Shown here piece by piece: positions 42,529 through 51,930 of a stretch of 54,127 bases of DNA (its first letter is position 1; each line of letters opens with the position of its first letter). Below the pieces are notes generated by a model, which saw nothing but the letters and a program-made list of their open reading frames with translations, was not told the origin of the DNA and searched no databases. The position numbers and the translations under genes are program-made. The stretch spans positions 1 to 54,127 of the forward strand of contig CAKSNZ010000011.1 of NCBI GenBank assembly GCA_934476515.1, written 5' to 3'. Origin of the DNA: an uncultured Ruminococcus sp. (GTDB lineage Bacteria; Bacillota; Clostridia; Oscillospirales; Acutalibacteraceae).

Positions 42529-43077
42529 ATGGCTACTTTAATCACAGACAAAGATTATTATAACTTAATGAAAGATATAGATACTGCTACTTTAGAAAAC
42601 ACCCTTGTAAAGGAACTGACAGACAGAAAACTGAAAATCAGTTCTGCTGAAAGTTGTACCGGTGGTATGATTTCACAGAGAATTACAAATGTCAGTGGTG
42701 CAAGTAATGTTTTTGAACTGGGAGTTTGTTCCTATGCAAACAGAATAAAAAACAAAGTCCTAGGTGTTAGTAACGAAACACTAAATACAGTAGGTGCAGT
42801 TAGCCAAGAAACTGCCACACAGATGTGTGAAGGAATTAAGAAACTTTCCTCATCTGATATAGGGGTATCAACAACAGGCATTGCCGGACCTACCGGTGGA
42901 ACAGATAAAAAGCCTGTGGGACTGGTTTTTATTGGAATTGCAACAAAAGAAAGTACCACAATATATAGGGCTGAACTTTGCCACTATACACCACATTCTA
43001 GGAATGAAGTGCGAACAATGACTACAAACCTATGTATGCTACTTGCAATCAAGGCTACTAGGAACTCAGAAGAATAG
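42529..43077 (+). CDS. pncC: CinA C-terminal domain protein (NMN amidohydrolase)
   Basis: A 182-aa stand-alone PncC/CinA-C protein. It contains the family core LKISSAESCTGGMISQRITN, GVCSYANRIKNKVLGVS, GAVSQETATQMCEG and TTGIAGPTGGTDKKPVGLVF; the ESCTGG serine and threonine are at the active site. Family members deamidate NMN to nicotinate mononucleotide for NAD recycling. The N-terminal MoCF domain of full CinA is absent, as in E. coli PncC. Ribosome site AGAGGTG is good. It is followed by the promoter of malQ. Confidence 0.92.
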   Translation: MATLITDKDYYNLMKDIDTATLENTLVKELTDRKLKISSAESCTGGMISQRITNVSGASNVFELGVCSYANRIKNKVLGVSNETLNTVGAVSQETATQMCEGIKKLSSSDIGVSTTGIAGPTGGTDKKPVGLVFIGIATKESTTIYRAELCHYTPHSRNEVRTMTTNLCMLLAIKATRNSEE

Positions 43078-43084
43078 AAAATAC

Positions 43085-43149
43085 TTGATTTTTGTCAGTA
43101 TTTATGGTAAAATTTTAGAAGTTGGTTTTTGCCTAAGTTGTGTAGGCAA
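43085..43149 (+). promoter_or_regulatory. promoter and leader hairpin of malQ-glgP
   Basis: TTGATT (43085-43090), 17-bp spacer ending TGG, TAAAAT (43108-43113): extended -10 promoter starting just after the pncC stop. In the leader TTGCCTA/TAGGCAA (43129-43149) forms a perfect 7-bp hairpin and TTCC/GGAA a second small one. No T tract follows, so these are more likely RNA stabilisers or an operator than a terminator. Confidence 0.6.
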
Positions 43150-43233
43150 CCGAAACAAACACAACATTTTTAATATTGGTATTCCATTAAACGGAAAATA
43201 GACAACTAAATATTAACGAACGGAGTTGACATT

Positions 43234-44727
43234 ATGGCAAGAGAAGCCGGCATTTTAATGCCTATTACTAGTTTACCTTCTCCTTACGGTATTGGTACAC
43301 TAGGTAAAGAAGCTCGTGAGTTTGCAGACTTTTTGAAGAAAGCAGGTCAGAAGATCTGGCAGATTCTTCCTGTTGGTCCTACAAGCTACGGCGACTCACC
43401 TTATCAGTCTTTTTCAACTTTTGCAGGTAATCCATATATGATCGACCTTGATACTCTCAAGGAAGAAGGTTTACTTACTCAAGAAGATATTGACAAGGGT
43501 TACTGGGGCGACTCAGAATTTGAAATCGACTATGCTACTATTTATTGGTACAGATTTGATGTACTAAGAGTTGCATTTGAGAATTTCAAGAAGAATTGCG
43601 ACAGAAAGCCTTTTACTGCTTTTAAGAGAAAAAACAGCAAGTGGCTAAAGAACTATGCCCTTTATATGGCTGTTAAGAAAAACTTTGATATGAAAGCCTG
43701 GACAGAATGGCCAGACGAAGAAATCAAGCTTCGTGAGCCTGAGGCTATTAAAAAATACGAAAGAAAGTTCAAGGATGAAATTGACTTCTGGAGTTTCCTA
43801 CAGTACAAGTTCTATGAACAGTGGGAATCATTCAGAAAGTATGTAAATGACCTTGGCATCAAGATTCTTGGTGATATGCCAATCTATGTTGCTATGGACT
43901 CAGCAGATACTTGGGCAAATCCTGAAATTTTCTGGTTTGACGAAAACAATCAACCTGTAAGAGTAGCTGGATGTCCACCAGACTATTTCTCTGCAACAGG
44001 TCAGCTATGGGGCAATCCATTGTACGACTGGGATTATCTAAAAGAAACAGATTATGAATGGTGGTTCAATCGTATTGCTGCTGCATCAAAGCTCTTTGAT
44101 ATTCTAAGAATCGACCACTTTAGAGCTTTTGATACTTATTATGCCATTCCTTATCCAGCCGAAAATGCTATCGGTGGTGACTGGTATGACGGTCCCGGTA
44201 TTGAATTCTTCAATATGATGAAGGAAAAACTGGGTGACCTACCAATCGTTGCTGAAGATTTAGGCGACCTTTTTGACAGTGTAAAGGAACTTCTAAAAGA
44301 AACCGGTTACCCTGGAATGAAGGTATTGGAGTTTGCTTTTGATAGTGGTGAGGCTAATGATTACTTACCACACAACTACACAGAAAACTGTGTTGTATAT
44401 TCTGGTACACACGATAACGATACCCTTATGGGTTGGGCAGCAGAAGCTAAGCCTGAAGATGTTGCTTTTGCTAGACAATACTGTAAAATGCCTGAATGGG
44501 AAGCATTTAACTGGGGTATCATCAGAACAGCATACGAAAGTGTTGCTAACACAGCTATTATCCAGATGCAGGATATTCTTGGTCTTGGTACAGAGGCAAG
44601 AATGAATGTTCCATCAACACTTGGTGGTAACTGGGTTTGGAGAATTGACGGCAGTGTGCTAACAGATGAACTAGCAGACCAGCTAAAGGAAATGGTAATC
44701 AACAGTTCAAGACTGGAGGAAAATTAA
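43234..44727 (+). CDS. malQ: 4-alpha-glucanotransferase (GH77)
   Basis: A 497-aa amylomaltase that transfers glucan segments between maltodextrins and releases glucose. GH77 landmarks: ITSLPSPYGIGTLG at the start, LPVGPTSYGDSPYQSFSTFA, the nucleophile region LRIDHFRAFDTYYAIP, acid/base GIEF...VAEDLGDL, and the third carboxylate in SGTHDNDTLMGW. Full length and typical. It starts behind its own promoter with CGGAG and precedes glgP by 3 bp; together they degrade glycogen or imported maltodextrin. Strong CTA/GAA codon bias indicates high expression. Confidence 0.97.
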   Translation: MAREAGILMPITSLPSPYGIGTLGKEAREFADFLKKAGQKIWQILPVGPTSYGDSPYQSFSTFAGNPYMIDLDTLKEEGLLTQEDIDKGYWGDSEFEIDYATIYWYRFDVLRVAFENFKKNCDRKPFTAFKRKNSKWLKNYALYMAVKKNFDMKAWTEWPDEEIKLREPEAIKKYERKFKDEIDFWSFLQYKFYEQWESFRKYVNDLGIKILGDMPIYVAMDSADTWANPEIFWFDENNQPVRVAGCPPDYFSATGQLWGNPLYDWDYLKETDYEWWFNRIAAASKLFDILRIDHFRAFDTYYAIPYPAENAIGGDWYDGPGIEFFNMMKEKLGDLPIVAEDLGDLFDSVKELLKETGYPGMKVLEFAFDSGEANDYLPHNYTENCVVYSGTHDNDTLMGWAAEAKPEDVAFARQYCKMPEWEAFNWGIIRTAYESVANTAIIQMQDILGLGTEARMNVPSTLGGNWVWRIDGSVLTDELADQLKEMVINSSRLEEN

Positions 44728-44730
44728 AAA

Positions 44731-47088
44731 ATGAGCATTATTGAAAATCTTGAATTAACAGCAAAAAACGACTACTGTAAGACTCTTAAGGAACTTACAC
44801 CGGCAGAACTTCACCTTTGCCTAGGTAAAGCAATGATGGGTGAAATCGCTGATACTTGGGAAAAGTGTCAGAAGAAGGAAGCTTCTAAGAGAAGAGCATA
44901 TTACTTCTCAGCTGAATTCCTAATGGGTAGAATGATGTACAACAATCTATACTGCATGGGTATTCTTGACACAACTAAGAAGCTACTAAAGTCTAAGGGT
45001 ATTGACATCAATGTATTTGAAGATATTGATGATGCAGCTCTTGGTAACGGTGGTCTAGGTAGACTAGCAGCTTGTTTCCTAGATTCAGCAGCTACTCAGG
45101 AAGTTCCACTAGACGGTTATGGTATCCGTTATAAGTACGGTCTATTTAAGCAGTTAATCGAAGACGGTTATCAGGTAGAAATTGCTGATAACTGGCAGAG
45201 ATTTGAAGATCCATGGTGCATCCGTAGAGAAGAAGATGCAGTTGAAGTTAAGTTCCAGGATCAGACAGTTAAGGCTGTACCTTATGATATGGCTGTTATT
45301 GGCTATGGTGCAAAGAGCATTAACACTCTTCGTCTATGGCAGGCAGAAGCAGTTGACGAATTCGACTTCCTAGCATTTAACGCATCACACTATGATGAAG
45401 CTGTAAAGGCTAAGAACGATGCAGAAAACATTTCTTCTGTTCTATATCCAAACGATGGTACTCACGAAGGTAAGCTACTTCGTCTAAAACAGCAGTATTT
45501 CTTCTGTTCAGCTTCCCTACAGGATATTATTAAGAGATATAAGGCTAAGTACGGCAATGACTTCAGCAAGTTCTCAAGTCATGCAGCTATTCAGCTAAAC
45601 GATACACACCCTGTTATTTCTATTCCTGAACTAATCAGACTTCTAGGTCTAGAAGGTATTGGTTTTGAAGAAGCTCTTGATATTGCACAGAAGACATTTG
45701 CTTATACAAACCACACAGTTCTTGGCGAAGCACTTGAAAAGTGGGACAAGAACCTAATTAGAGAAATTCTACCTGAAATTCTTACAATTATCGAAAGAAT
45801 TGCTATTCACGAATACAACGATATGCACGCTAAGGGTGTTAGCGATGAACAGTTTGCTAAGAAAATGGCTATCATTGACGGCGACCTAGTTCATATGGCT
45901 AGACTTGCTTGTTATGTTGGTTCTTATGTAAATGGTGTTGCTTGGATTCATACAGAAATCCTAAAGGACGATGTTCTAAAGGAATGGTATGAACTATATC
46001 CTGAAAGATTCCAGAATAAGACTAACGGTATCACACAGAGAAGATGGTTAGGTCTATGTAACCCAGAACTATCTGACTTCATCACAGAAAGAGTTGGCGA
46101 TGGTTGGTTAAAGGATCTATCAGTTCTTAAGGGTCTTGAAAAGAACATTGACGCTAAGACTGTTCGTGCATTTAACACAATTAAGAAGAAGAAGAAGACT
46201 CAGCTTGCTAACTACATCAAGAATACTGAAGGTGTTGAAATCGACCCATCATTCATCTTTGACATTCAGGTTAAGAGACTTCACGAATATAAGAGACAGC
46301 TACTAAACGCATTCTCAATTGTTATGATTTATAACAAGCTAAAGAAGGGCGAACTAAAGGATTGGCAGCCAACAGCATTTATCTTTGGTGCTAAGGCAGC
46401 TCCTGGTTATGCCAGAGCTAAGGCTATCATTAAGTACATCAACGAAGTTGCTAAACTAGTTAACAACGACCCTGATACTAAGGATAAGCTAAAGGTTCAC
46501 TTTGTACAGAACTACAATGTTTCTTATGCAGAAAAGATTGTTGTTGCTGCTGACTTCTCAGAACAGATTTCTACAGCAGGTACAGAAGCATCAGGTACAG
46601 GTAACATGAAGTTTATGCTAAACGGTGCTGTTACTCTTGGTACTTATGACGGTGCTAATGTTGAAATTGCTCAGCAGGCAGGTATCGAAAATGAATACAT
46701 CTTCGGTGCTAGAGTTGAAGAAATTGACGAACTAAAGGCTAACAAGACTTACAACCCAAGAGAAGTATATGATAACAACCCAGAAATCAAGGCAGTTCTT
46801 GATACTCTGGTTGACGGTACATTCTCTGACGGTGGTGCAGTTGGCGAAGGTTCATTTGCTGAACTATACACAGCTATCCTAAACGGTACTGCTTGGCATG
46901 ACCCAGACCATTACTTCCTACTACTTGATCTTCAGGATTATGTTGATACTAAGATTAAGGGCAACAAGGATTATCAGGATAGAACAGCATTCGGTAAGAA
47001 GTGCTTAATCAACATTGCTAATGCAGGTATGTTCTCATCTGACAGAACAATCCTAGAATATGCTAAGGATCTATGGCACGTAAAGTAA
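44731..47088 (+). CDS. glgP: glycogen/maltodextrin phosphorylase
   Basis: A 785-aa GT35 phosphorylase releasing glucose-1-phosphate from alpha-1,4-glucan ends. Conserved parts: YYFSAEFLMGRMMYNNL, ALGNGGLGRLAACFLDS, GIRYKYGLFKQ, LNDTHPVISIPELIRLLG, FQNKTNGITQRRWL, VKRLHEYKRQLLNAF and the PLP lysine in EASGTGNMKFMLNGA followed by DGANVEI. A few residues shorter than the usual 800-830. Coupled to malQ (3-bp gap, GGAGG at the malQ end). Extreme codon bias marks it as one of the most highly expressed genes here. Confidence 0.97.
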   Translation: MSIIENLELTAKNDYCKTLKELTPAELHLCLGKAMMGEIADTWEKCQKKEASKRRAYYFSAEFLMGRMMYNNLYCMGILDTTKKLLKSKGIDINVFEDIDDAALGNGGLGRLAACFLDSAATQEVPLDGYGIRYKYGLFKQLIEDGYQVEIADNWQRFEDPWCIRREEDAVEVKFQDQTVKAVPYDMAVIGYGAKSINTLRLWQAEAVDEFDFLAFNASHYDEAVKAKNDAENISSVLYPNDGTHEGKLLRLKQQYFFCSASLQDIIKRYKAKYGNDFSKFSSHAAIQLNDTHPVISIPELIRLLGLEGIGFEEALDIAQKTFAYTNHTVLGEALEKWDKNLIREILPEILTIIERIAIHEYNDMHAKGVSDEQFAKKMAIIDGDLVHMARLACYVGSYVNGVAWIHTEILKDDVLKEWYELYPERFQNKTNGITQRRWLGLCNPELSDFITERVGDGWLKDLSVLKGLEKNIDAKTVRAFNTIKKKKKTQLANYIKNTEGVEIDPSFIFDIQVKRLHEYKRQLLNAFSIVMIYNKLKKGELKDWQPTAFIFGAKAAPGYARAKAIIKYINEVAKLVNNDPDTKDKLKVHFVQNYNVSYAEKIVVAADFSEQISTAGTEASGTGNMKFMLNGAVTLGTYDGANVEIAQQAGIENEYIFGARVEEIDELKANKTYNPREVYDNNPEIKAVLDTLVDGTFSDGGAVGEGSFAELYTAILNGTAWHDPDHYFLLLDLQDYVDTKIKGNKDYQDRTAFGKKCLINIANAGMFSSDRTILEYAKDLWHVK

Positions 47089-47119
47089 TTTAAAATTACT
47101 TTTCTACTATAAAATAAAT

Positions 47120-47150
47120 TATCCCTACTCGAAAGAGTAGGGATTTTGTT
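47120..47150 (+). terminator. terminator of malQ-glgP
   Basis: ATCCCTACTC-GAAA-GAGTAGGGAT, then TTTGTTTT: a perfect 10-bp stem with a GNRA-type loop. Confidence 0.93.
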
Positions 47151-47188
47151 TTATGTTATTATACAAATTTTATAAAACTTTCTTATAT

Positions 47189-47217
47189 GCTAACCTTTAT
47201 GGTTAGCTTTTTTCTTT
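47189..47217 (+). terminator. second tandem terminator after glgP
   Basis: GCTAACC-TTTAT-GGTTAGC followed by TTTTTTCTTTT, 40 bp after the first one; a back-up terminator for a highly expressed operon. Confidence 0.85.
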
Positions 47218-47227
47218 TGTTTTCACA

Positions 47228-47259
47228 TAAAAAGGCACCTACAAAACTGTAAGTGCCTA
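47228..47259 (-). terminator. terminator of lipoprotein gene
   Basis: On the minus strand AGGCACTTAC-loop-GTAGGTGCCT is followed by TTTTTATG. Confidence 0.85.
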
Positions 47260-47263
47260 AAGG

Positions 47264-47779
47264 TTATTTTAAAAGACTATTAAATTCTTTAACAGTTATG
47301 TCTGCATAACCACTAATTGATGCATTAGAGCTTTTCGCAAATTCTTTGCCAAGCATATAAACCTTGTTATCAATAATGTAAACAAAGAAGTAGTTATTAT
47401 CATAGTTTTTATTAACAAGCTCAACTTCGTAAATCTTGTCAGCATCAGATGCCTTAAATTTTTTTCCTTTATTTGAGCTAGATTTGCTAATAGCATTACT
47501 TGAATGTAGCATATCATTGATTGTGCTTATTTTGGAATCTTCATTCCACTTAATAGAAACAAGTTTCTTGCCTTGCTTCTCTCCGGTACCATCATAAATA
47601 TTAGCTGCTACATTATTTGTTTTAGATGATGCAGTAGTGGTTGCTGTTGTTGATTGTGTGGTAACTTGAGTTGTAGTAGTTTGAGTTGTTGTACTTGAAC
47701 CTGTATCTGTACTATTGCCACAACCTGAAACACCAATCATCATTGTTGCAAGTAGTGCAATAACAATTAATCTCTTCAT
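47264..47779 (-). CDS. lipoprotein with threonine/serine-rich linker
   Basis: A 171-aa exported lipoprotein. Signal peptide MKRLIVIALLATMMIGVSGC with lipobox GVSGC; after the Cys comes a T/S/Q-rich low-complexity linker (about 25-60), then a compact C-terminal domain of about 110 residues (LVSIKWNEDSKISTINDML, YEVELVNKNYDNNYFFVYII) with no family I recognise. The domain looks like a small alpha-beta fold with a final FNSLLK. The start at 47779 fits AAAGGA 9-10 bp upstream; the ATG three codons earlier is too near. Similar anchor-linker-domain design recurs in the lipoproteins at 51931 and 52658. Confidence 0.75.
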   Translation of the reverse strand: MKRLIVIALLATMMIGVSGCGNSTDTGSSTTTQTTTTQVTTQSTTATTTASSKTNNVAANIYDGTGEKQGKKLVSIKWNEDSKISTINDMLHSSNAISKSSSNKGKKFKASDADKIYEVELVNKNYDNNYFFVYIIDNKVYMLGKEFAKSSNASISGYADITVKEFNSLLK

Positions 47780-47842
47780 ATTATACATTCCTTTTTAATT
47801 TTTTTCTTATTATATCATAGATTTATGAACTTTGTGTGATAT

Positions 47843-48751
47843 TTAAATATCTTTTAATTCATTTTCAATAAAAGATATGTAATCTTTTCTATTTACATCA
47901 TTTCTATGATTTTTGTACCATTCATAAGATTCTTTTAATCCTTGATACAATGACTTTGTTGTTGGCATCAGTTCTTTCTGCTTTGATACATCTAAACAAT
48001 AACTATAATTATGAAAAGGAAAATAATCCCTTTGATTGTAGCTTTCATCTACATATTTTTTCTCCAATTCAGAACCAACAACTTTATAACAAGTTTCTAC
48101 AAATGTATTAATTGTGTCAATTTTTTCGTTACCGACATTAAAAATTCTATCGTCAGGCTTTTTGTCTATTAAGATTTCGATAAACCTACATAAATCTTCA
48201 ACATCAAAAAATTGCAATTTCATATCGCCATTATTAGGAATATAAAAAGGTTTATTCATCTCAGCACAATCAAATACAAAAGCCTCTCTATACAAATTTT
48301 GCATTTTTCCATACAAATAAGGAGGTCTTATTATATAAGCATTTGGAACTTTACTAAGCAATACTTGTTCAGCTTCTATTTTATTACTTCCATAATCTCC
48401 CCATATTGAATTATCCCCTACAAGTTGTTCCTCTTTAAAAGGCTGTGGTAGGGTTTCAGGATAAACTGCACTGGAACTAATGAAAACTATATCTTTTATA
48501 GTGGACAAAGATGACAAGAATTCCTTCATATCATCACCTGTATAAGTATTAACTGCTATCACTAAATCAAAGTCATATTGTTTCAAAGAATCACCGATAT
48601 TGTTCCTATCTCCAACAATTAACCTTGCTTTTTCCGGTTGTTTGTGTGTATTTCTATTGTACACATAAACATCATCGCCTTTTGCAATAAAATATGTAGC
48701 AAGATATTTACTTACAAAGATTGTTCCACCCATAATCAATATTTTTTTCAT
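47843..48751 (-). CDS. NAD-dependent epimerase/dehydratase (extended SDR)
   Basis: A 302-aa Rossmann protein. Cofactor loop is ILIMGGTIFVSKYLA near the N terminus (GGTxFVS, the variant seen in plant CSP41/isoflavone-like and clostridial SDRs), FISSSAVY holds the Ser/Thr, WGDYGSNKIEAEQVLL has the YxxxK catalytic pair (Y and K as YGSNK), and IRPPYLYG is the substrate loop. Such enzymes act on nucleotide sugars or sugar-like substrates. It is monocistronic with a moderate ribosome site and not in a polysaccharide cluster, so the substrate is open. Its codon usage is more AT-rich (ATA, TTT) than that of neighbouring core genes, which suggests later acquisition. Confidence 0.82.
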   Translation of the reverse strand: MKKILIMGGTIFVSKYLATYFIAKGDDVYVYNRNTHKQPEKARLIVGDRNNIGDSLKQYDFDLVIAVNTYTGDDMKEFLSSLSTIKDIVFISSSAVYPETLPQPFKEEQLVGDNSIWGDYGSNKIEAEQVLLSKVPNAYIIRPPYLYGKMQNLYREAFVFDCAEMNKPFYIPNNGDMKLQFFDVEDLCRFIEILIDKKPDDRIFNVGNEKIDTINTFVETCYKVVGSELEKKYVDESYNQRDYFPFHNYSYCLDVSKQKELMPTTKSLYQGLKESYEWYKNHRNDVNRKDYISFIENELKDI

Positions 48752-48817
48752 ATATACCTCTTTTCAAAAAACAAAATATATATCCTGTTTTTTCATTCTA
48801 ACATAACTATTACTTTA

Positions 48818-48852
48818 TTGCAACAAAATTGACCCTGCATAAGCAAGGTCAA
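48818..48852 (-). terminator. terminator of the secreted nitrilase gene
   Basis: On the minus strand TTGACC-TTGCTTATGCAG-GGTCAA is followed by TTTTGTTGC; 46 bp past the stop codon. Confidence 0.75.
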
Positions 48853-48898
48853 TCTGTATGAGTATTTTAATATTAGGAGAAAGCAGTTTTTATCAATA

Positions 48899-51622
48899 TT
48901 ATTTAACAACAACTTTGCACTTTAGTACAATGCCATTAGTATTTACTGTAATGAATGAAATACCCTTTTTCTTTGCAATAACTTTACCGTTAGCACTTAC
49001 AGTAGCTACCTTAGTATTGCTTGACTTAAATTTAGCAACACCGATTTTGCCTGTAATTTTAAGTGTAAAGGACTTTTTAGCTTTTAGTCTTACAATATTC
49101 TTATTAAGTGTAGGTTTGTTTACAGTGAATTTAACAGTACTTGAAACACCATTATTAGTTATTGTAACAGTTGCATTACCTTTCTTCAGTGCAGTTACCT
49201 TACCTGTTGAGGATACCTTTACAATCTTACTGTCACTGGACTTATAAGTTGTTTCACCTTTACCGTTACTTACATTAGCATTAATCTGATATGTACCCTT
49301 TACATATACTTTAGCTGATTTATCAACAGTAACGGTTGTAGGAAGTTCCTTATAGCTTACTACACAATATGTACCACCTGATGTTGTAAATGATAGTTTA
49401 CCGTCACTATATGTTGTATCAACCTTAGTTAGCTTACCGTCAACTACTGAATATACTTCTGATGTGCTATCACCTACTACAGATGCAGTAACATTTGATA
49501 GTTTCTTATAAATTGAGTCACCGTAGAATGGTGTTGTTAAGCCAGTTTCAACATTATATACTTTACTATCTAGTGAATAACCTGACTTTTTAAGTGTAGA
49601 GGCATCTACTGCTTCAGTTGACTCACTAACAATAGCTGACTCGGTAGCAGTAATTTCACTAACATCCTTAGTACCGGCTAATACACCGTACATTGTTGAA
49701 TAAATGCTTGGGTTAAAACCTGCAATACTAAAGCCAATGCTATATTTTTTAGATGCAGTATTGATTCTGCCAATGCTCATTCCAACATTTTCAGGGTCAT
49801 ATTTTGATGAACCGGCTACATAGTCAACATAACTACTGTTCTTTGCACTTCTTAGAGGAGCAATTACACAGCTACCACCTGGGAATGTAGAATGTGCATT
49901 ACCATCATTATCATACTGAGTACCACATAGGTCAGCAGATACAACAACAAGTTTATCTCTATCAACAATACTTTCAAGTCTTCTGCTATAGTACCAACTC
50001 CATCTTGATGCACCACCACGAGAAGTAGCAGTTGGATTCACAATAAACTTACAACCCTTAGCACCATAGTATCTTTCAAGTTCAGGATAAGAATATGTAT
50101 CTTTACAAATACTTAAACCAATTCCACCATAAGGAGTTTCGATAATTACCGGATTAGTACCACTCTTACACCATGCACCCTCAACCGGTTGAATCTTTCT
50201 GTATGTAGTTACTGTACCGTCAGGACTACAACAGAATGCTGAGTTATATGCTTGGTCAAGTTCTTCCGGATTTTCTGATGCCGGAATTTTTTCTGATGCA
50301 CCGAAGATTACATACATATCATATTTCTTTGCATATTCAGAAAGTGTCTTAGCATAGTAGCCTTTCTTTGTAATAGCCTTGTCAACTGCAAGTCTATATG
50401 TAGCACTCTCAGGGTCATAAGCTGAACAGTAACCTTGTAGAGCCATTTCAGGAAATACTATAATGTCTGTATCACTCTTACTTGCAGTTACAATATAGTT
50501 TTCCATCTGTTCTAGGTTTTTATCTAAATCACCCCATACTGCTTGGAAATTAACTGTTGCAATAGTAGGGTCACTTACTGTACCGGAAGAAACTTTATCT
50601 TCCTTAGTGTCATCAGCCAAATCTTTATACCATTCTGTATATAGGTTAGGTTGGAAGATTGAACTGTTTACATCACCACCACGAGCTGATGATAAAGTAA
50701 TTTCTCCTGTATATATTCCAGGTTCTTGAACTGATGCACCACCGGCATAGTCCTTTGAATATTTACCTGAGTCACTAGTACCACCCGGACCAATTACAAC
50801 ACTACCACCTGGGAAGTTATATAGCAACTCACCATTTTCATCATATTCCTTACCGGCTAAATCAGCACTTGCAATATACATTCCATCTCTATCAACAATA
50901 GATTCTAGTCTGTTTTCATAATACCACTGCCAATTAGTTGTATTAAGTGAGCCATCTTCTTCATCATAGCTACCTCTTGATGTAGCTGTTGGATTTAAAA
51001 GAACTCTACAACCTTGAGCATCATAGTATCTTTCAAGTTCAGGAACTGCGTATGTATCGTAACAAATACTAACACCAACCTTACCCTCAGCAGTATTTAA
51101 AATTGTTGGTGTTGAACCGGCCTTGCACCAGATACCCTCAACCGGATGCATCTTTTGGTATGTTGTTACTGTACCTTCAGGTGAACAGGCAAATACTGAG
51201 TTATAAGCATGTTTGCTATCATTAGGAACAACCTCTGTTGCTCCATAAGCAATCCACATATTATATTCTTTAGCTAACTTGGCAATCTTAGTAGCTGTTG
51301 GACCGTCAACAGTTTCAGCAGTTTTGACTGCCATTTTACTTTGTGCATCATCTAGGTCATATGAATAACAATAACCACTTACACACATTTCAGGGAAAAC
51401 TAAAAATTCAACATTATCTTCCTTTGCCTTTTCAATGTAGTCAACTATTTTTGCTACATTGGCGTCAACATCGCCCCATTTTGAGTCAAAGTTAACAACA
51501 GAAATTTTTAACTTTCCATCACCATCGGTTTCATCAGCTGAAACATTAATTACAGCCACACTGCATACCATTAAAACAGTTAGCAGAATTGAAACACATC
51601 TCTTGAGAAATTTACTTTCCAC
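48899..51622 (-). CDS. secreted tandem carbon-nitrogen hydrolase with Ig-like repeats
   Basis: A 907-aa exported enzyme. A signal peptide (about 1-29, LLTVLMVCSVAVINVSA) is followed by two nitrilase-superfamily domains (38-335 and 354-650), clearly an internal duplication. Each has a full Glu-Lys-Cys triad: E78, K157, C187 (FPEM, YQKMHPVEG, SICYDTY) and E392, K476, C506 (FPEM, YRKIQPVEG, SICKDTY). A spacer follows, then two BIG2-like bacterial Ig domains (about 760-905; SSDSKIVKVSSTGKVTALKKG and SSNTKVATVSANGKVIAKKKG, each split at its centre). Nitrilase-fold amidases are normally cytoplasmic; a secreted pair implies extracellular amide or nitrile hydrolysis, perhaps on peptides, glutamine-like amides or wall. 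Start is GTG with AGGGAG 6 bp upstream. Its leader contains a terminator. Confidence 0.9.
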   Translation of the reverse strand: MESKFLKRCVSILLTVLMVCSVAVINVSADETDGDGKLKISVVNFDSKWGDVDANVAKIVDYIEKAKEDNVEFLVFPEMCVSGYCYSYDLDDAQSKMAVKTAETVDGPTATKIAKLAKEYNMWIAYGATEVVPNDSKHAYNSVFACSPEGTVTTYQKMHPVEGIWCKAGSTPTILNTAEGKVGVSICYDTYAVPELERYYDAQGCRVLLNPTATSRGSYDEEDGSLNTTNWQWYYENRLESIVDRDGMYIASADLAGKEYDENGELLYNFPGGSVVIGPGGTSDSGKYSKDYAGGASVQEPGIYTGEITLSSARGGDVNSSIFQPNLYTEWYKDLADDTKEDKVSSGTVSDPTIATVNFQAVWGDLDKNLEQMENYIVTASKSDTDIIVFPEMALQGYCSAYDPESATYRLAVDKAITKKGYYAKTLSEYAKKYDMYVIFGASEKIPASENPEELDQAYNSAFCCSPDGTVTTYRKIQPVEGAWCKSGTNPVIIETPYGGIGLSICKDTYSYPELERYYGAKGCKFIVNPTATSRGGASRWSWYYSRRLESIVDRDKLVVVSADLCGTQYDNDGNAHSTFPGGSCVIAPLRSAKNSSYVDYVAGSSKYDPENVGMSIGRINTASKKYSIGFSIAGFNPSIYSTMYGVLAGTKDVSEITATESAIVSESTEAVDASTLKKSGYSLDSKVYNVETGLTTPFYGDSIYKKLSNVTASVVGDSTSEVYSVVDGKLTKVDTTYSDGKLSFTTSGGTYCVVSYKELPTTVTVDKSAKVYVKGTYQINANVSNGKGETTYKSSDSKIVKVSSTGKVTALKKGNATVTITNNGVSSTVKFTVNKPTLNKNIVRLKAKKSFTLKITGKIGVAKFKSSNTKVATVSANGKVIAKKKGISFITVNTNGIVLKCKVVVK

Positions 51623-51674
51623 TTTTTACTCCCTCTTTCTATCTGAATTAAATTTCTGACACATTCAGATAAGT

Positions 51675-51704
51675 AAAAAAAGGGTTATGCATATAGCATA
51701 ACCC
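51675..51704 (-). terminator. terminator inside the nitrilase leader
   Basis: On the minus strand GGGTTATGC-TATAT-GCATAACCC is followed by TTTTTTT. It lies between the promoter at 51795-51823 and the GTG start at 51622, so it either ends a short leader RNA or acts as an attenuator. Confidence 0.8.
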
Positions 51705-51735
51705 CATTGTCAGCAACAATATACAAGAAAGCAGA

Positions 51736-51767
51736 AAAGGCATCACACATCAATGTGTGACGCCTTT
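51736..51767 (-). terminator. first hairpin of the nitrilase leader
   Basis: On the minus strand AAAGGCGTCACACAT-TG-ATGTGTGATGCCTTT (one mismatch) is followed by TCTGCTTTCTTG. A long stem with a moderately T-rich tail; it may be a terminator or a structural element of the leader RNA. Confidence 0.65.
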
Positions 51768-51794
51768 GTCATTTCAGTTTCTTGATTTGTCCCT

Positions 51795-51823
51795 ATTATA
51801 TTCGTGTATTTTAAAAATGTCAA
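51795..51823 (-). promoter_or_regulatory. consensus promoter upstream of the nitrilase gene
   Basis: TTGACA (51818-51823), 17-bp spacer, TATAAT (51795-51800) on the minus strand: a perfect sigma-A consensus. Transcription would start near 51788 and run through both hairpins before the coding region. The flanking 51840-51930 is plain AT-rich sequence. Confidence 0.85.
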
Positions 51824-51930
51824 CTATAATTTTGTATTTTATATACATTTACATATTAGAAAAATAATGTGAAAAATTTATTAGTACATATAGATAAATC
51901 TAGTTCAATTATAATATATACACAATTAAA

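Noticed and set aside
48858..49247. Plus-strand ORF over the end of the nitrilase gene
   Set aside because: It is a shadow of the low-complexity Ig-repeat region on the opposite strand; no ribosome site.
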